Shown here: positions 8,501-16,525 of the stretch, piece by piece
Position numbering within the stretch: position 1 is the first letter of the stretch
How the letters are laid out: each line of letters starts with the position of its first letter
NCBI GenBank assembly: GCA_041493035.1
Contig: JBGPYB010000094.1
Span: 1-18,937 of the forward strand
Source: JBGPYB01 sp041493035
GTDB lineage: Bacteria; Acidobacteriota; Vicinamibacteria; Fen-336
Length of the DNA: 18,937 nucleotides
Reading direction: 5' to 3'
Notes under the pieces: generated by a model
Told to the model about the DNA's origin: nothing
The model's input: the letters and a program-made list of their open reading frames with translations, nothing else
Databases searched by the model: none
Translations under genes and position numbers: made by a program

Positions 8501-10300
8501 TCACCTCGAAGCGGCCGCCAGGGACGCCGCGGGGGCGGCGGTTAGGGGAGGCGCCTGAGCCCGACGTTCCCCGACCTGCTGCCGCCACATCGCGTAGTAG
8601 AGCCCCTTGAGGTCCAGAAGCTCTTCGTGGCCTCCGGCTTCGACGATCCGCCCGCGCTCCAGGACGAAGATGCGATCGGCGTGCATCACCGTGGAGAGGC
8701 GATGGGCGATGAGAACCGTCATCAAGTCGCGGCTCGTCGCGACGTCGCGAATCGTCAGGCTGATCTCCTCCTCGGTCAGGGAGTCGAGGGAGGACGTCGC
8801 TTCGTCGAAGACGAGGAGGTGCGGTCGCCTCAGAAGGGCGCGGGCAATCGACAGGCGCTGCTTCTCTCCTCCCGAGACCTTGACGCCTCCCTCGCCGATG
8901 ACGGTATCGAGGCCACGGTCGGCCCGCGCCAGGAGGCTCTGACAGGAGGCCTTCCGCAGGACCTCGAGGCACTCGGCGTCGGTGGCGTCGGGGCGGACGA
9001 AGAGGAGATTCTCGCGGATCGAACCGGAGAAGAGCTGGGTGTCCTGCGTGACGAATCCGATCTTCTCGCGAAGCTCGTTCAGCGCGACTTCGGTTCCGAG
9101 CCGGTCGTTGTACAAGATGCGCCCCGACTGGGGCCGATAGAGACCGACGAGGAGCTTGACCAGCGTTGTCTTCCCAGCCCCTGAAGGCCCGACGAAGGCT
9201 ATGGTCTCGCCGCGTCGAAGGCCGAAGGTGATATCGGAGAGCGCCGGAGCCGACGCCGTCTGGTGGGTGAAGCCCACGCGGTCGAATGAGAGGGTCGTGA
9301 GCTCCCCGAGCGCGATCGGGTTCGATGGCCGAGGTTCGACGGGCATGTCGAGGATCGCCTGGAAGTTCTCGAGAGAGGCCTCGGTCTCCCGGTAGATGTT
9401 GATGATGTTCCCAAGCTCCTGGAGAGGACCGAAGATGAAGAAGGAGTAGATCCAGAGCGAGAAGAACTGCCCCACGGTGATCTGCTGGGCGAAGATCAGG
9501 TACAGCATGAAGAAGAGGATGCTCGTGCGGAGCGCATTGACGCTCGTCCCCTGGATGAAGCTCAGGCTGCGGAGGTAGCGGACCTTCTTCAGCTCGAGCT
9601 TCAGGATCTTGCCGGTGGTGGCGTTGAGCCGCGCCACCTCCTGGCTCGCGAGACCCAGGCTCTTGACCAGCTCGATGTTCCGGAGGGACTCGGTGGTGGA
9701 TCCCGCGAGGGCCGTGGTCTCCGCCACGATCACCTTCTGGATCGTCTTGATCTTTCGCGAGAGCACCGAGCTCAGGACGCCAAGCACGGGCACGGTCAGG
9801 AAGTAGACGGGTGCGATGAGCCAGTGGACGCTGAAGGCGTAGACCATCACGAAGACGATCCCCACGAGGGTCGTGAACAGGACGTTCACCGAGGCCGCGA
9901 TGAGCTTCTCGACGTCGGCCCGGACCTTTTGGAGCTTCCCAAGGGTCTCGCCGCTGCGCTGGTCCTCGAAGACTTGATAAGGAAGCTCGAGGGAATGTCG
10001 GATGCCGTCGGAATAGAGCTGCGCCCCGAGACGCTGGGTGACCACGTTGACGAAGTAGTCCTGGAAGTTCTTGGCGACGCGGGAGACGAAGGCGACGCCT
10101 ACCGCCGCGAGGAGAAGCAGGATGACACCGTGAAAGAACTGTGACGTGGTGTATTCCTTGTACCGGAGGGCGTACGAGTCGATCACGTGGCGAAGGATGA
10201 GCGGATCCAACAGGGAGAAGACCTGGTTGGTCGTGGCGAGGAGGAGAGCGAGGAGCACGAGGCCCCAGTACTGCCGGACGTACGAATAGAGGAGTTTCAT
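8501..10300 (-). CDS. ABC transporter, fused permease and ATP-binding exporter half
   Basis: A 599-residue type IV exporter half-transporter. An N-terminal transmembrane domain of about six helices (from residue 8 to about 310) is followed by a nucleotide-binding domain. Seen: Walker A GPSGAGKTT (371-379), a Q-loop FVTQDTQLFSGSIREN, the signature VSGGEKQR (475-482), Walker B LLVFDE (Glu500 catalytic) and the switch histidine IAHRLST (His533). All ATPase residues are intact, so it should dimerise and export a lipid, peptide or drug-like substrate; the substrate is unknown. The start is ATG 10300 (MKLLYSYVRQ), which begins just before helix 1. ATG 10318 would add six residues, and longer in-frame extensions upstream lie inside the divergent gene and are not credible. 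The C-terminus ends in an Ala/Pro-rich tail. The 3' end leads straight into the GH113-like gene. Confidence 0.93.
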   Translation of the reverse strand: MKLLYSYVRQYWGLVLLALLLATTNQVFSLLDPLILRHVIDSYALRYKEYTTSQFFHGVILLLLAAVGVAFVSRVAKNFQDYFVNVVTQRLGAQLYSDGIRHSLELPYQVFEDQRSGETLGKLQKVRADVEKLIAASVNVLFTTLVGIVFVMVYAFSVHWLIAPVYFLTVPVLGVLSSVLSRKIKTIQKVIVAETTALAGSTTESLRNIELVKSLGLASQEVARLNATTGKILKLELKKVRYLRSLSFIQGTSVNALRTSILFFMLYLIFAQQITVGQFFSLWIYSFFIFGPLQELGNIINIYRETEASLENFQAILDMPVEPRPSNPIALGELTTLSFDRVGFTHQTASAPALSDITFGLRRGETIAFVGPSGAGKTTLVKLLVGLYRPQSGRILYNDRLGTEVALNELREKIGFVTQDTQLFSGSIRENLLFVRPDATDAECLEVLRKASCQSLLARADRGLDTVIGEGGVKVSGGEKQRLSIARALLRRPHLLVFDEATSSLDSLTEEEISLTIRDVATSRDLMTVLIAHRLSTVMHADRIFVLERGRIVEAGGHEELLDLKGLYYAMWRQQVGERRAQAPPLTAAPAASLAAASR

Positions 10301-10366
10301 CGGTCGAGAAGTCAGCATAGCATTTGACGCCCGCGGTCGTCCGGGCTTAACGTCCGAGGCACCGAC
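10301..10366. promoter_or_regulatory. Divergent intergenic region between exporter and TPR-cNBD gene
   Basis: This 66-base gap must carry or border the promoters of both divergent genes. On the plus strand TTGACG (10324-10329) lies 17 bases before a poor -10-like TTAACG (10347-10352). On the minus strand a TATGCT (10320-10315) resembles a -10 box without a convincing -35. No clear operator palindrome was seen. Confidence 0.3.
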
Positions 10367-11377
10367 ATGCCCTCCGTCCAGGAGTTCATCGCCAAGAAAA
10401 ACTTCCCCAAGGCCCTGGAGTTGATCCGCGCGGACCTCGCCGGTCGGCCCAAGGATCCGCGCCTGCGCTTGCAGCAGGCCGACGTTCTCATCATGGCGGG
10501 GCGCGACAAGGAGGCCGTTCCGGTGCTCCTCGGCCTCGCCGACGAGCATGCGAGCGAGGGCTTCGCCGCCAAAGCCATCGCCGTGCTGAAGCGGATCGAG
10601 AAGATAGCACCCGGGCGCCGGGACGTGGAGGAACGGCTCGCCCACCTGATCCAGGAGAAGGTGCGGACATCACCGTCGGCGGCCAGGCCCGCGGCGGCGA
10701 TGGAGATCGGCCTCGAGGAATTCGATCCGTCGGCCAACATCGGCTTCGAGTCTCCCGCGATTTCAGCACCCGTCGAGCTGGCGATGGAGGCCGAGCCGGA
10801 AGCGATCTCCGTGGAGCCCGAACCCGTCATGGAAGCTCCGAGCGTGCCCGTCGCCAGCGCGTCTTCTGCCATCACCATTCAGGACGACGACCTCGAGGGC
10901 CTGGACTACGTCGCTTCCAACGAGGATCTGATGGAGGTCGCCCCGGAGCCTCAACCCGTGCTGTCGACGCCCCTCTTCGAAGGCTTCTCGCAAGACGAGC
11001 TTCTGGCCGTCATGCGGGGAATGACCCTCAAGACCTTCGCCCCGGGCGATGTGTTGATGGCCGAGGGCGCGCCCGGCGACAGCCTCTACGTCCTCACGAC
11101 GGGAACGGTGAAGTGCTGGGTCAAGGACCGCAAGGGGCACTATATGAAGGTGCAGGAGCTGCCGGAAGGTGCCTTCTTCGGCGAAATCTCGGTGCTCACT
11201 GGCAAGCCCCGCACGGCGACTCTGACGGCGGCGTCGGACTGCGAGGCGCTCGAGCTCGACAAAAAGACACTGGATAGCATCACGGCCAAGCATCCCCACG
11301 TGCGCGAGGTGCTCAAGAGGTTCCACGAGCAGAGGGCCCAGGATACGGTCGAGGCGATCCTCAAGAAGAGGGGCTGA
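10367..11377 (+). CDS. TPR-like plus cyclic nucleotide-binding domain protein
   Basis: A 336-residue cytoplasmic protein. Residues 1 to about 100 are helical and TPR-like (FPKALELIRADLAGRPKDPRLRLQQAD pattern, with repeated helix pairs). A negatively charged, Pro/Ala/Glu-rich linker spans about 100-200. A CRP-type beta-roll follows from about 202 (PLFEGFSQDELL) to about 325, with LMAEGAPGDSLYVL and the phosphate-binding cassette GEISVLTGKPRTATL near 272. The cassette has the Glu and the Arg-Thr-Ala that normally contact cAMP or cGMP, so ligand binding is plausible. There is no helix-turn-helix after the beta-roll, so it is not a CRP-like transcription factor; it looks like a sensor acting through protein contacts. 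It is divergent from the ABC exporter and upstream of sufB. The ligand and partner are unknown. Confidence 0.85.
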   Translation: MPSVQEFIAKKNFPKALELIRADLAGRPKDPRLRLQQADVLIMAGRDKEAVPVLLGLADEHASEGFAAKAIAVLKRIEKIAPGRRDVEERLAHLIQEKVRTSPSAARPAAAMEIGLEEFDPSANIGFESPAISAPVELAMEAEPEAISVEPEPVMEAPSVPVASASSAITIQDDDLEGLDYVASNEDLMEVAPEPQPVLSTPLFEGFSQDELLAVMRGMTLKTFAPGDVLMAEGAPGDSLYVLTTGTVKCWVKDRKGHYMKVQELPEGAFFGEISVLTGKPRTATLTAASDCEALELDKKTLDSITAKHPHVREVLKRFHEQRAQDTVEAILKKRG

Positions 11378-11396
11378 CGCTGGCCTCGAAGCTTAA

Positions 11397-11425
11397 TTGA
11401 CTTTTTCGTACAGATTGCCTACCCT
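11397..11425 (+). promoter_or_regulatory. Likely sigma-70-type promoter of sufB
   Basis: TTGACT (11397-11402, five of six consensus bases) is followed after 17 bases by TACCCT (11420-11425, keeping the T, A and final T of a -10 box). Transcription would start near 11432, giving a leader of about 25 bases before ATG 11457. The TTG of this -35 box is the first codon of the longest in-frame extension of sufB, which argues against that extension being translated. Confidence 0.5.
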
Positions 11426-11456
11426 GGACGGGCCGGGATCAATTGCGGGAGAGGTG

Positions 11457-12905
11457 ATGAGCTCGGAAGTACCTACAGTCGAAGAGCTTGCCAACCAGGA
11501 GTACAAGGCTGGTTTCATCACGGACATCGAGTCCGAGGCGATTCCGGCCGGACTCAGCGAGGACGTGGTCCGGCTCATCTCCACGAAGAAGAACGAGCCG
11601 AAGTTCCTCCTCGACTGGCGCCTCAAGGGCTACCGTCACTGGCTCACGATGACCGAGCCCAGGTGGCAGAACGTCCACTACCCCGCGATCGACTACCAGA
11701 GCATCGTCTACTACTCGGCTCCGAAGCAGAAGAAGGGCGGGCCGAAGAGCCTCGAGGACGTCGACCCGAAACTCCTCGAGACGTACGAGAAGCTCGGCGT
11801 CCCGCTCCACGAGCGAGCGCGGCTCGCGGGTGTCGCCGTGGACGCCGTTTTCGACAGCGTGTCGGTGGCCACGACCTTTCGCGAGAAGCTCGCCGACGTG
11901 GGCGTCATCTTCTGCTCCTTCTCCGAGGCGGTGCAGAACCACCCGTTGCTCGTGGAGAAGTACCTGGGCTCGGTCGTCCCGTACACCGACAACTACTTCG
12001 CTGCCTTGAACTCCGCCGTCTTCTCCGACGGCTCCTTCTGCTTCATCCCGAAGGGCGTGCGCTGCCCCATGGAGCTCAGCACCTACTTCCGCATCAACGC
12101 CGCCAACACGGGGCAGTTCGAGCGGACGTTGATCGTGGCCGAGGACAAGGCCTACGTGAGTTACCTCGAAGGATGTACCGCCCCGATCCGCGACGAGAAT
12201 CAGCTACACGCCGCCGTTGTCGAGCTGGTGGCCCACGAGGACGCGCAGATCAAGTACTCGACGGTGCAGAACTGGTACCCCGGCGACAAGGACGGCAAGG
12301 GCGGGATCTACAACTTCGTGACCAAGCGCGGCAAGTGCCTGGGAGCGCGATCGAAGATCTCCTGGACCCAGGTCGAGACCGGCTCCGCCATCACATGGAA
12401 GTACCCGAGCTGCATCTTGCAGGGAGACGACTCCGTCGGGGAGTTCTATTCGGTGGCTGTCACCAATAACTACCAGCAGGCCGACACCGGCACGAAGATG
12501 ATCCACATCGGGAAGAACACCAAGAGCACCATCGTGTCGAAAGGAATCTCCGCAGGCCATGGACAGAACGCGTACCGGGGCCTCGTGAAGATCGGGAAGC
12601 GGGCCGACGGCGCCCGCAATTACTCGCAGTGCGACTCTCTTCTCCTCGGCGATCAGTGCGGGGCTCACACCTTCCCCTACATCGACGTGGAGAACTCCAC
12701 CGCCCAGATGGAGCATGAAGCTTCGACGTCGAAGATCGGCGAAGACCAGCTCTTCTACTTCCAGTCCCGCGGGATCTCGGCCGAGGACGCGGTCAACATG
12801 ATCGTGAACGGCTTCTGCAAAGAGGTCTTCAAGGAGCTTCCGATGGAGTTCGCGGTCGAAGCCCAGAAGCTCCTGGGCGTGAGCCTCGAGGGAAGCGTCG
12901 GCTGA
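11457..12905 (+). CDS. sufB: Fe-S cluster assembly scaffold SufB
   Basis: SufB is the core of the SufBC2D scaffold that builds and transfers iron-sulfur clusters in the cytoplasm. This copy is 482 residues, the normal size. Strong family marks run throughout: NEPKFLLDWRLKGYRHW, CFIPKGVRCPMELSTYFRIN, YLEGCTAP, NYSQCDSLLLGDQCGAHTFPY with the conserved QCDS cysteine implicated in cluster and sulfur handling, HEASTSKIGEDQLFYFQSRG, and the end MEFAVEAQKLLGVSLEGSVG. The start is ATG 11457, preceded by GGGAGAGG (11447-11454); a TTG at 11397 would add 20 non-conserved residues and lies in the promoter. Oddity: no sufC, sufD, sufS, sufU or Rrf2-type regulator gene lies on either side here, although sufB usually sits in a suf operon. 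Confidence 0.97.
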   Translation: MSSEVPTVEELANQEYKAGFITDIESEAIPAGLSEDVVRLISTKKNEPKFLLDWRLKGYRHWLTMTEPRWQNVHYPAIDYQSIVYYSAPKQKKGGPKSLEDVDPKLLETYEKLGVPLHERARLAGVAVDAVFDSVSVATTFREKLADVGVIFCSFSEAVQNHPLLVEKYLGSVVPYTDNYFAALNSAVFSDGSFCFIPKGVRCPMELSTYFRINAANTGQFERTLIVAEDKAYVSYLEGCTAPIRDENQLHAAVVELVAHEDAQIKYSTVQNWYPGDKDGKGGIYNFVTKRGKCLGARSKISWTQVETGSAITWKYPSCILQGDDSVGEFYSVAVTNNYQQADTGTKMIHIGKNTKSTIVSKGISAGHGQNAYRGLVKIGKRADGARNYSQCDSLLLGDQCGAHTFPYIDVENSTAQMEHEASTSKIGEDQLFYFQSRGISAEDAVNMIVNGFCKEVFKELPMEFAVEAQKLLGVSLEGSVG

Positions 12906-12907
12906 CC

Positions 12908-12931
12908 CTTCGGCCGGCAGGTTGGCCGAAG
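12908..12931 (+). terminator. Hairpin after sufB, terminator-like
   Basis: CTTCGGCC (12908-12915) and GGCCGAAG (12924-12931) form a perfect 8-bp stem with an 8-base loop, two bases past the sufB stop. It is followed by C-rich sequence, not a T-run, so it is not a canonical intrinsic terminator. It may slow polymerase or protect the 3' end. Confidence 0.45.
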
Positions 12932-12951
12932 CCCCGGCTCCGCCGTATACT
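12922..12951 (+). promoter_or_regulatory. Likely promoter for the GYF-domain gene and crt genes
   Basis: TATACT at 12946-12951 is a good -10 box (five of six). Eighteen bases upstream lies TTGGCC (12922-12927), a partial -35 that sits in the loop and 3' arm of the hairpin after sufB. The predicted start near 12958 leaves a leader of about 80 bases before ATG 13040. Confidence 0.45.
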
Positions 12952-13039
12952 CGCCGTTCTTCATTCGACAAGGGCTGGCCGCGACCCCGACGTCCGGGCC
13001 GAGGGCCGAGAGAGCACGAACAGCCAAGGGTATCGGCCA

Positions 13040-13849
13040 ATGCCGCAAGAGTACAAAGTCCGTCTCGGCGACGGCAGCGAGATCGGACCCATGAGCCTCC
13101 AGTCGGTCCGCGACTGGCACCGCCAGGGTCTCCTCGAGGCGAAGAGCGGAGTGCTGCGGCCGGGGTCGAAGCGTTGGACGACCCTCGACCAGGTCCTCGA
13201 GCCGCAGGCCTTCGGAAAGTCGTCGGGATCCAAGACCTCGCCGCCCCCCCCGCCCCCGACGGCGGCGCGCCGCGAGCGGGACGATGTCCGTGGGCCGCTC
13301 GTGTCGGTGGACCCACGGAAGCTCGGCTTGGCTGCCGCCGCTCTGCTGGTCGTCGTCGGGATGGGCGCCGGCTACAGGTTCTTCACTCGGGATGGGCCAG
13401 CCAAGGGCACCGGCGAGTCCCTCGCGGCGACGCCGGATCCTCTCGACGCCTTGGTGCGTCAAGCCGTGCAGACGGCCACGACGGAGGTTCCGGTCCTGAC
13501 GCCCGCCGCGGCCCAGCTGCTCATGGAGCGCAGCCAGGCCCGAATCATGGAGCCCGATCAGTTGTTCCGGCGCAGCCTCGAAGCGCTCACACGCGCTCAG
13601 CCTTCGTGGAGCGCCGGCGAGGTGAGAGAGGTGGGCCAGATCACGAACGCGCTCTACGCGAACCTCTCGGGACGTGATCGCACACGTCTGGCCGCCTATA
13701 TCGACCGCGTCCGCGGGCGCCTTCCGACGACGACGCAGGAAGACCGAGAGATGTGCGGGCTCATGAAGAACGCCGTGCTCCACCTCCCCGCGCCCATGAG
13801 ACAACGGCTCCAGGCGTTCTACGAGAAGGCCGTCCGCGCCGCGGCATGA
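13040..13849 (+). CDS. GYF_2-domain single-pass membrane protein of unknown function
   Basis: A 269-residue protein. Residues 3 to about 58 form a GYF_2/DUF4339-like module (YKVRLGDGSEIGPMSLQSVRDW, then a Gly-Leu-Leu turn and W46), a fold linked to binding proline-rich peptides. A linker with six consecutive prolines (68-73) follows, then one membrane helix at about 95-115. The remaining 150 residues are a mostly helical domain that I do not recognise. Positive residues before the helix suggest the GYF module is cytoplasmic and the C-terminal domain periplasmic. The ATG at 13040 is supported by AAGGG about 10 bases upstream. The lycopene cyclase gene follows after 12 bases, so the gene may head the carotenoid transcript; a link to carotenoids is only positional. 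Confidence 0.7.
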   Translation: MPQEYKVRLGDGSEIGPMSLQSVRDWHRQGLLEAKSGVLRPGSKRWTTLDQVLEPQAFGKSSGSKTSPPPPPPTAARRERDDVRGPLVSVDPRKLGLAAAALLVVVGMGAGYRFFTRDGPAKGTGESLAATPDPLDALVRQAVQTATTEVPVLTPAAAQLLMERSQARIMEPDQLFRRSLEALTRAQPSWSAGEVREVGQITNALYANLSGRDRTRLAAYIDRVRGRLPTTTQEDREMCGLMKNAVLHLPAPMRQRLQAFYEKAVRAAA

Positions 13850-13861
13850 TGGCCTGATCCC

Positions 13862-15025
13862 TTGGGAGAGCCCGCGGCAAACAGCGTGATCCTCCTGGGC
13901 GGCGGGCTGGCCAGCGGCCTCATTGCCTATCGGCTGGCGGCGACGCGCCCCGACGTGCGCCTTCGGGTGATCGAGCGGGAACAGAGCCTCGGTGGACACC
14001 ACACCTGGTCCTTTCACACGGGCGACCTGCTCGCGGCGGAGCGCGAGTGGCTGGCGCCTCTCGTCGAACGAAGCTGGGAGAGCTACGACGTGAGCTTCCC
14101 GGGTCTTCGGCGGCGACTCACGGGCGGTTACCACTCGGTGACGTCGGAGCGCTTTCACGCCGTGATCAGCCAGGCCCTCGGCGACCGCGTGCGCCTCGGA
14201 GCCTCGGTCGAGAACGTCGCTCCCAAGAGCGTCGTCGTCGATGGCCAGGAGCTCCATGCGGCGTGCGTGATCGACGGGCGCGGCTTTCCGTCCCAACACC
14301 CTCTGGTTCTCGGCTATCAGAAATTCCTGGGCCGGCGTGTGCGCCTCAGAGCCCCTCACGCCTTGGGCGCACCCATCCTGATGGACGCAACGGTGCCGCA
14401 GCACGAAGGATTCCGCTTCCTGTACGTGCTTCCCTGGGACGAGACGTCGCTGCTCCTCGAAGACACCCGGTACAGCGACACGCCCGACCTCGACCGCCCG
14501 CGTCTTCGCGAGGAGATCGCGCACTACGCCACAGCGCGAGGCTGGGTCATCGAGCAGGTTCTGAGCGAGGAGGAGGGGGTCCTCCCCATTCCCATGGGGG
14601 GCCCGATCGAGTCCTTCCTGGACCAGGGTGCTCTCGGAGTGCCAAAGGCGGGCATGCGAGCGGCGCTCTTCCACGCCACGACCGGCTACTCGCTTCCGGA
14701 AGCCGTGCGGCTGGCTGACGCGCTCGCCGCCCTGCCTTCACTGGAAAGCGAGACCGTCGCAGCCTTGGTGCGACGCCGGGCGATCGATGGGTGGAACCGG
14801 GGGCGCTTCTTCCGCTTCCTCAATCGGATGCTCTTCAAGGCTGCGGCTCCGGAGCACCGTTTCAAGGTGCTCGAGCGCTTCTATCGGCTGCCCGAGGAGA
14901 CGATCCGTCGCTTCTACTCGGGGAGCCTGACGGCCCTCGACCGCGTCCGGCTCCTGACCGGGAGGCCGCCTGTTCCCCTCGGCCGCGCGGCCCGCTGTCT
15001 GTTCGAGTCGAAGATCCCGGCGTGA
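13862..15025 (+). CDS. crtY: Lycopene cyclase, CrtY type
   Basis: Cyclises the ends of lycopene to beta-ionone rings at the membrane. It is a 387-residue flavoprotein with an N-terminal dinucleotide-binding segment (VILLGGGLASGLIAYRLA, residues 9-26), then the CrtY landmark GGHHTWSFH. Further marks are CVIDGRG, GYQKFLGRRVRL, a PWDETSLLLEDTRYSD segment, an EEEGVLPIPMGG stretch and ATTGYSLPEAVRLAD. Length and motif order fit the Gram-negative CrtY family, not the CrtL or heterodimeric types. The start is uncertain: TTG 13862 keeps six residues before the first strand, GTG 13886 begins in it, and neither has a clear Shine-Dalgarno sequence. The stop overlaps the crtI start by four bases (GTGA). 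Whether the product is beta- or gamma-carotene cannot be told. Confidence 0.9.
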   Translation: MGEPAANSVILLGGGLASGLIAYRLAATRPDVRLRVIEREQSLGGHHTWSFHTGDLLAAEREWLAPLVERSWESYDVSFPGLRRRLTGGYHSVTSERFHAVISQALGDRVRLGASVENVAPKSVVVDGQELHAACVIDGRGFPSQHPLVLGYQKFLGRRVRLRAPHALGAPILMDATVPQHEGFRFLYVLPWDETSLLLEDTRYSDTPDLDRPRLREEIAHYATARGWVIEQVLSEEEGVLPIPMGGPIESFLDQGALGVPKAGMRAALFHATTGYSLPEAVRLADALAALPSLESETVAALVRRRAIDGWNRGRFFRFLNRMLFKAAAPEHRFKVLERFYRLPEETIRRFYSGSLTALDRVRLLTGRPPVPLGRAARCLFESKIPA

Positions 15026-16524
15026 GCGCGCCTCGCGCGGCAGTGATCGGTAGCGGCTTCGGCGGCCTCGCCCTCGCGGTGCGGCTCCAGGCCGCAGGCA
15101 TCCCCACCACCCTCGTGGAGAAGCGTGATCGGCCCGGTGGGCGCGCCTACGTCTACCACGATGAGGGCTTCACGTTTGACGCGGGCCCGACGGTCATCAC
15201 GGCTCCCGATTGCTTGAAGGAGGTCTTCGAGATCGCACAGCGGAAGATTGAGGACTACGTGACCCTGGTCCCGGTGAGCCCCTTCTATCGCCTCTTCTGG
15301 GAAGACGGCTACCGCTTCGACTACTCGGGCGACTCCGATTCCACCTTCGAGCAGATCCGGAAGAAGAGCCCGGAGGACGTGGAAGGGTACAAGGCGTTTC
15401 TTCGTTACAGCGAGGAGGTGTTCGCCCAGGGTTACACGCGCCTCGCCCACGTTCCGTTCCTCGACTGGTGGAGCATGGTGCGCGTCGCGCCCCAGCTCCT
15501 GCGCCTCGAAGCCTATCGCTCGGTCTATTCGATGGTTTCGAGGTTCATCCAGGATCCCCACCTGCGCCAGACGTTCAGCTTCCACTCGTTGCTGGTCGGA
15601 GGGAATCCCTTCACGGCCTCTTCGATCTACACCCTGATCCACTTTCTCGAGCGGAGCGGCGGAGTCTGGTTTCCTCTGGGCGGCACCGGTGCGCTGGTGG
15701 AAGCGTTGGTGCGCCTCTTCCGCGAGCTCGGCGGCCAGGTGCGCTTGGGCTCCGAGGTCACTGAAATCCTCACTCGTGACGGCCGGGTCGCGGGGATCGC
15801 CACCAAGGACGGCTGGCGCGAGCGATTCGACATCGTGGCGAGCAACGCCGACGTGGCCCACACCTATCGCCGGCTCCTGGCTCAAGAGCCGCGGGCGGAG
15901 AGGGCGGCGCGGCGCCTCGAGAGGATGCGGTACAGCATGTCGCTCTTCCTCATCTACTTCGGTACGCGGCGGCGATACCCCCACCTGGCGCACCACAACG
16001 TGCTCTTCGGACCACGCTATCGCGAGCTGCTCACCGACATCTTCGACAAGGGAATCCTCGCCGACGATTTCTCTCTCTACCTCCACGCCCCGACGGTCAC
16101 CGACCCGTCCATGGCTCCGCCCGGCTGCGAAGCCTTCTATGTCCTCGCACCGGTGCCCCATCTCGGCAAGGCGCCCATCGACTGGACAATCGAGGGCCCG
16201 CGCTACGCCGATCGCATCCTCGACTATCTCGAGGCGCGGTACATCCCCGGGCTTCGTCAAGACCTCGTGACGCGTCGAATATTCACGCCGCTGGATTTCG
16301 AACGAGAGCTGCTGGCATACCACGGGGCCGCATTCTCTCTCGAGCCAGTCCTCAGCCAGAGCGCCTTTTTTCGCGTCCACAACCGTGACGATCGGATTGC
16401 CGGCCTATACTTCGTGGGCGCTGGAACTCATCCCGGCGCGGGCATTCCGGGCGTCGTGAACTCGGCAAGAGCGACGGCGGGCTTGATACTCGAGGACGCT
16501 CTGGCGAAAAGAGAGCGGGCGTGA
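15022..16524 (+). CDS. crtI: Phytoene desaturase CrtI
   Basis: A 500-residue FAD-dependent membrane-associated enzyme that introduces double bonds into phytoene, normally to lycopene in bacteria. Seen: the N-terminal FAD motif AAVIGSGFGGLALAVRL with Glu of VEKRDRPGGRAY, the family segment FDAGPTVITAP, HSLLVGGNPFTASSIYTLIHFLE, and the C-terminal FAD-contact motif GLYFVGAGTHPGAGIPGVVNSARATAGLI. Length and both signatures are typical. The start is GTG 15022, which overlaps the crtY stop in a GTGA and places the first residues right before the Rossmann strand. A longer in-frame extension inside crtY is not credible. It ends one base before crtB, so translation of the three genes is probably coupled. 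Confidence 0.96.
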   Translation: MSAPRAAVIGSGFGGLALAVRLQAAGIPTTLVEKRDRPGGRAYVYHDEGFTFDAGPTVITAPDCLKEVFEIAQRKIEDYVTLVPVSPFYRLFWEDGYRFDYSGDSDSTFEQIRKKSPEDVEGYKAFLRYSEEVFAQGYTRLAHVPFLDWWSMVRVAPQLLRLEAYRSVYSMVSRFIQDPHLRQTFSFHSLLVGGNPFTASSIYTLIHFLERSGGVWFPLGGTGALVEALVRLFRELGGQVRLGSEVTEILTRDGRVAGIATKDGWRERFDIVASNADVAHTYRRLLAQEPRAERAARRLERMRYSMSLFLIYFGTRRRYPHLAHHNVLFGPRYRELLTDIFDKGILADDFSLYLHAPTVTDPSMAPPGCEAFYVLAPVPHLGKAPIDWTIEGPRYADRILDYLEARYIPGLRQDLVTRRIFTPLDFERELLAYHGAAFSLEPVLSQSAFFRVHNRDDRIAGLYFVGAGTHPGAGIPGVVNSARATAGLILEDALAKRERA

Positions 16525-16525
16525 G

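Noticed and set aside
10301..10645. N-terminal extension of the ABC exporter by 115 residues
   Set aside because: It lies inside the divergent TPR-cNBD gene and precedes the natural first transmembrane helix by an implausible stretch.
11397..11456. 20-residue N-terminal extension of SufB from a TTG
   Set aside because: The TTG is part of a good -35 box, the extension is not SufB-like, and ATG 11457 has a proper ribosome site.
13240..13262. C-rich run near the polyproline codons
   Set aside because: Fully explained by six proline codons in the GYF protein linker; no sign of a regulatory repeat.
12755..14674. 639-codon minus-strand frame across sufB, GYF and crtY
   Set aside because: It crosses three unrelated plus-strand genes, so it is a GC-driven shadow.
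14791..15021. 77-residue N-terminal extension of CrtI
   Set aside because: It overlaps the conserved C-terminus of CrtY, and CrtI proteins begin just before the FAD-binding strand.
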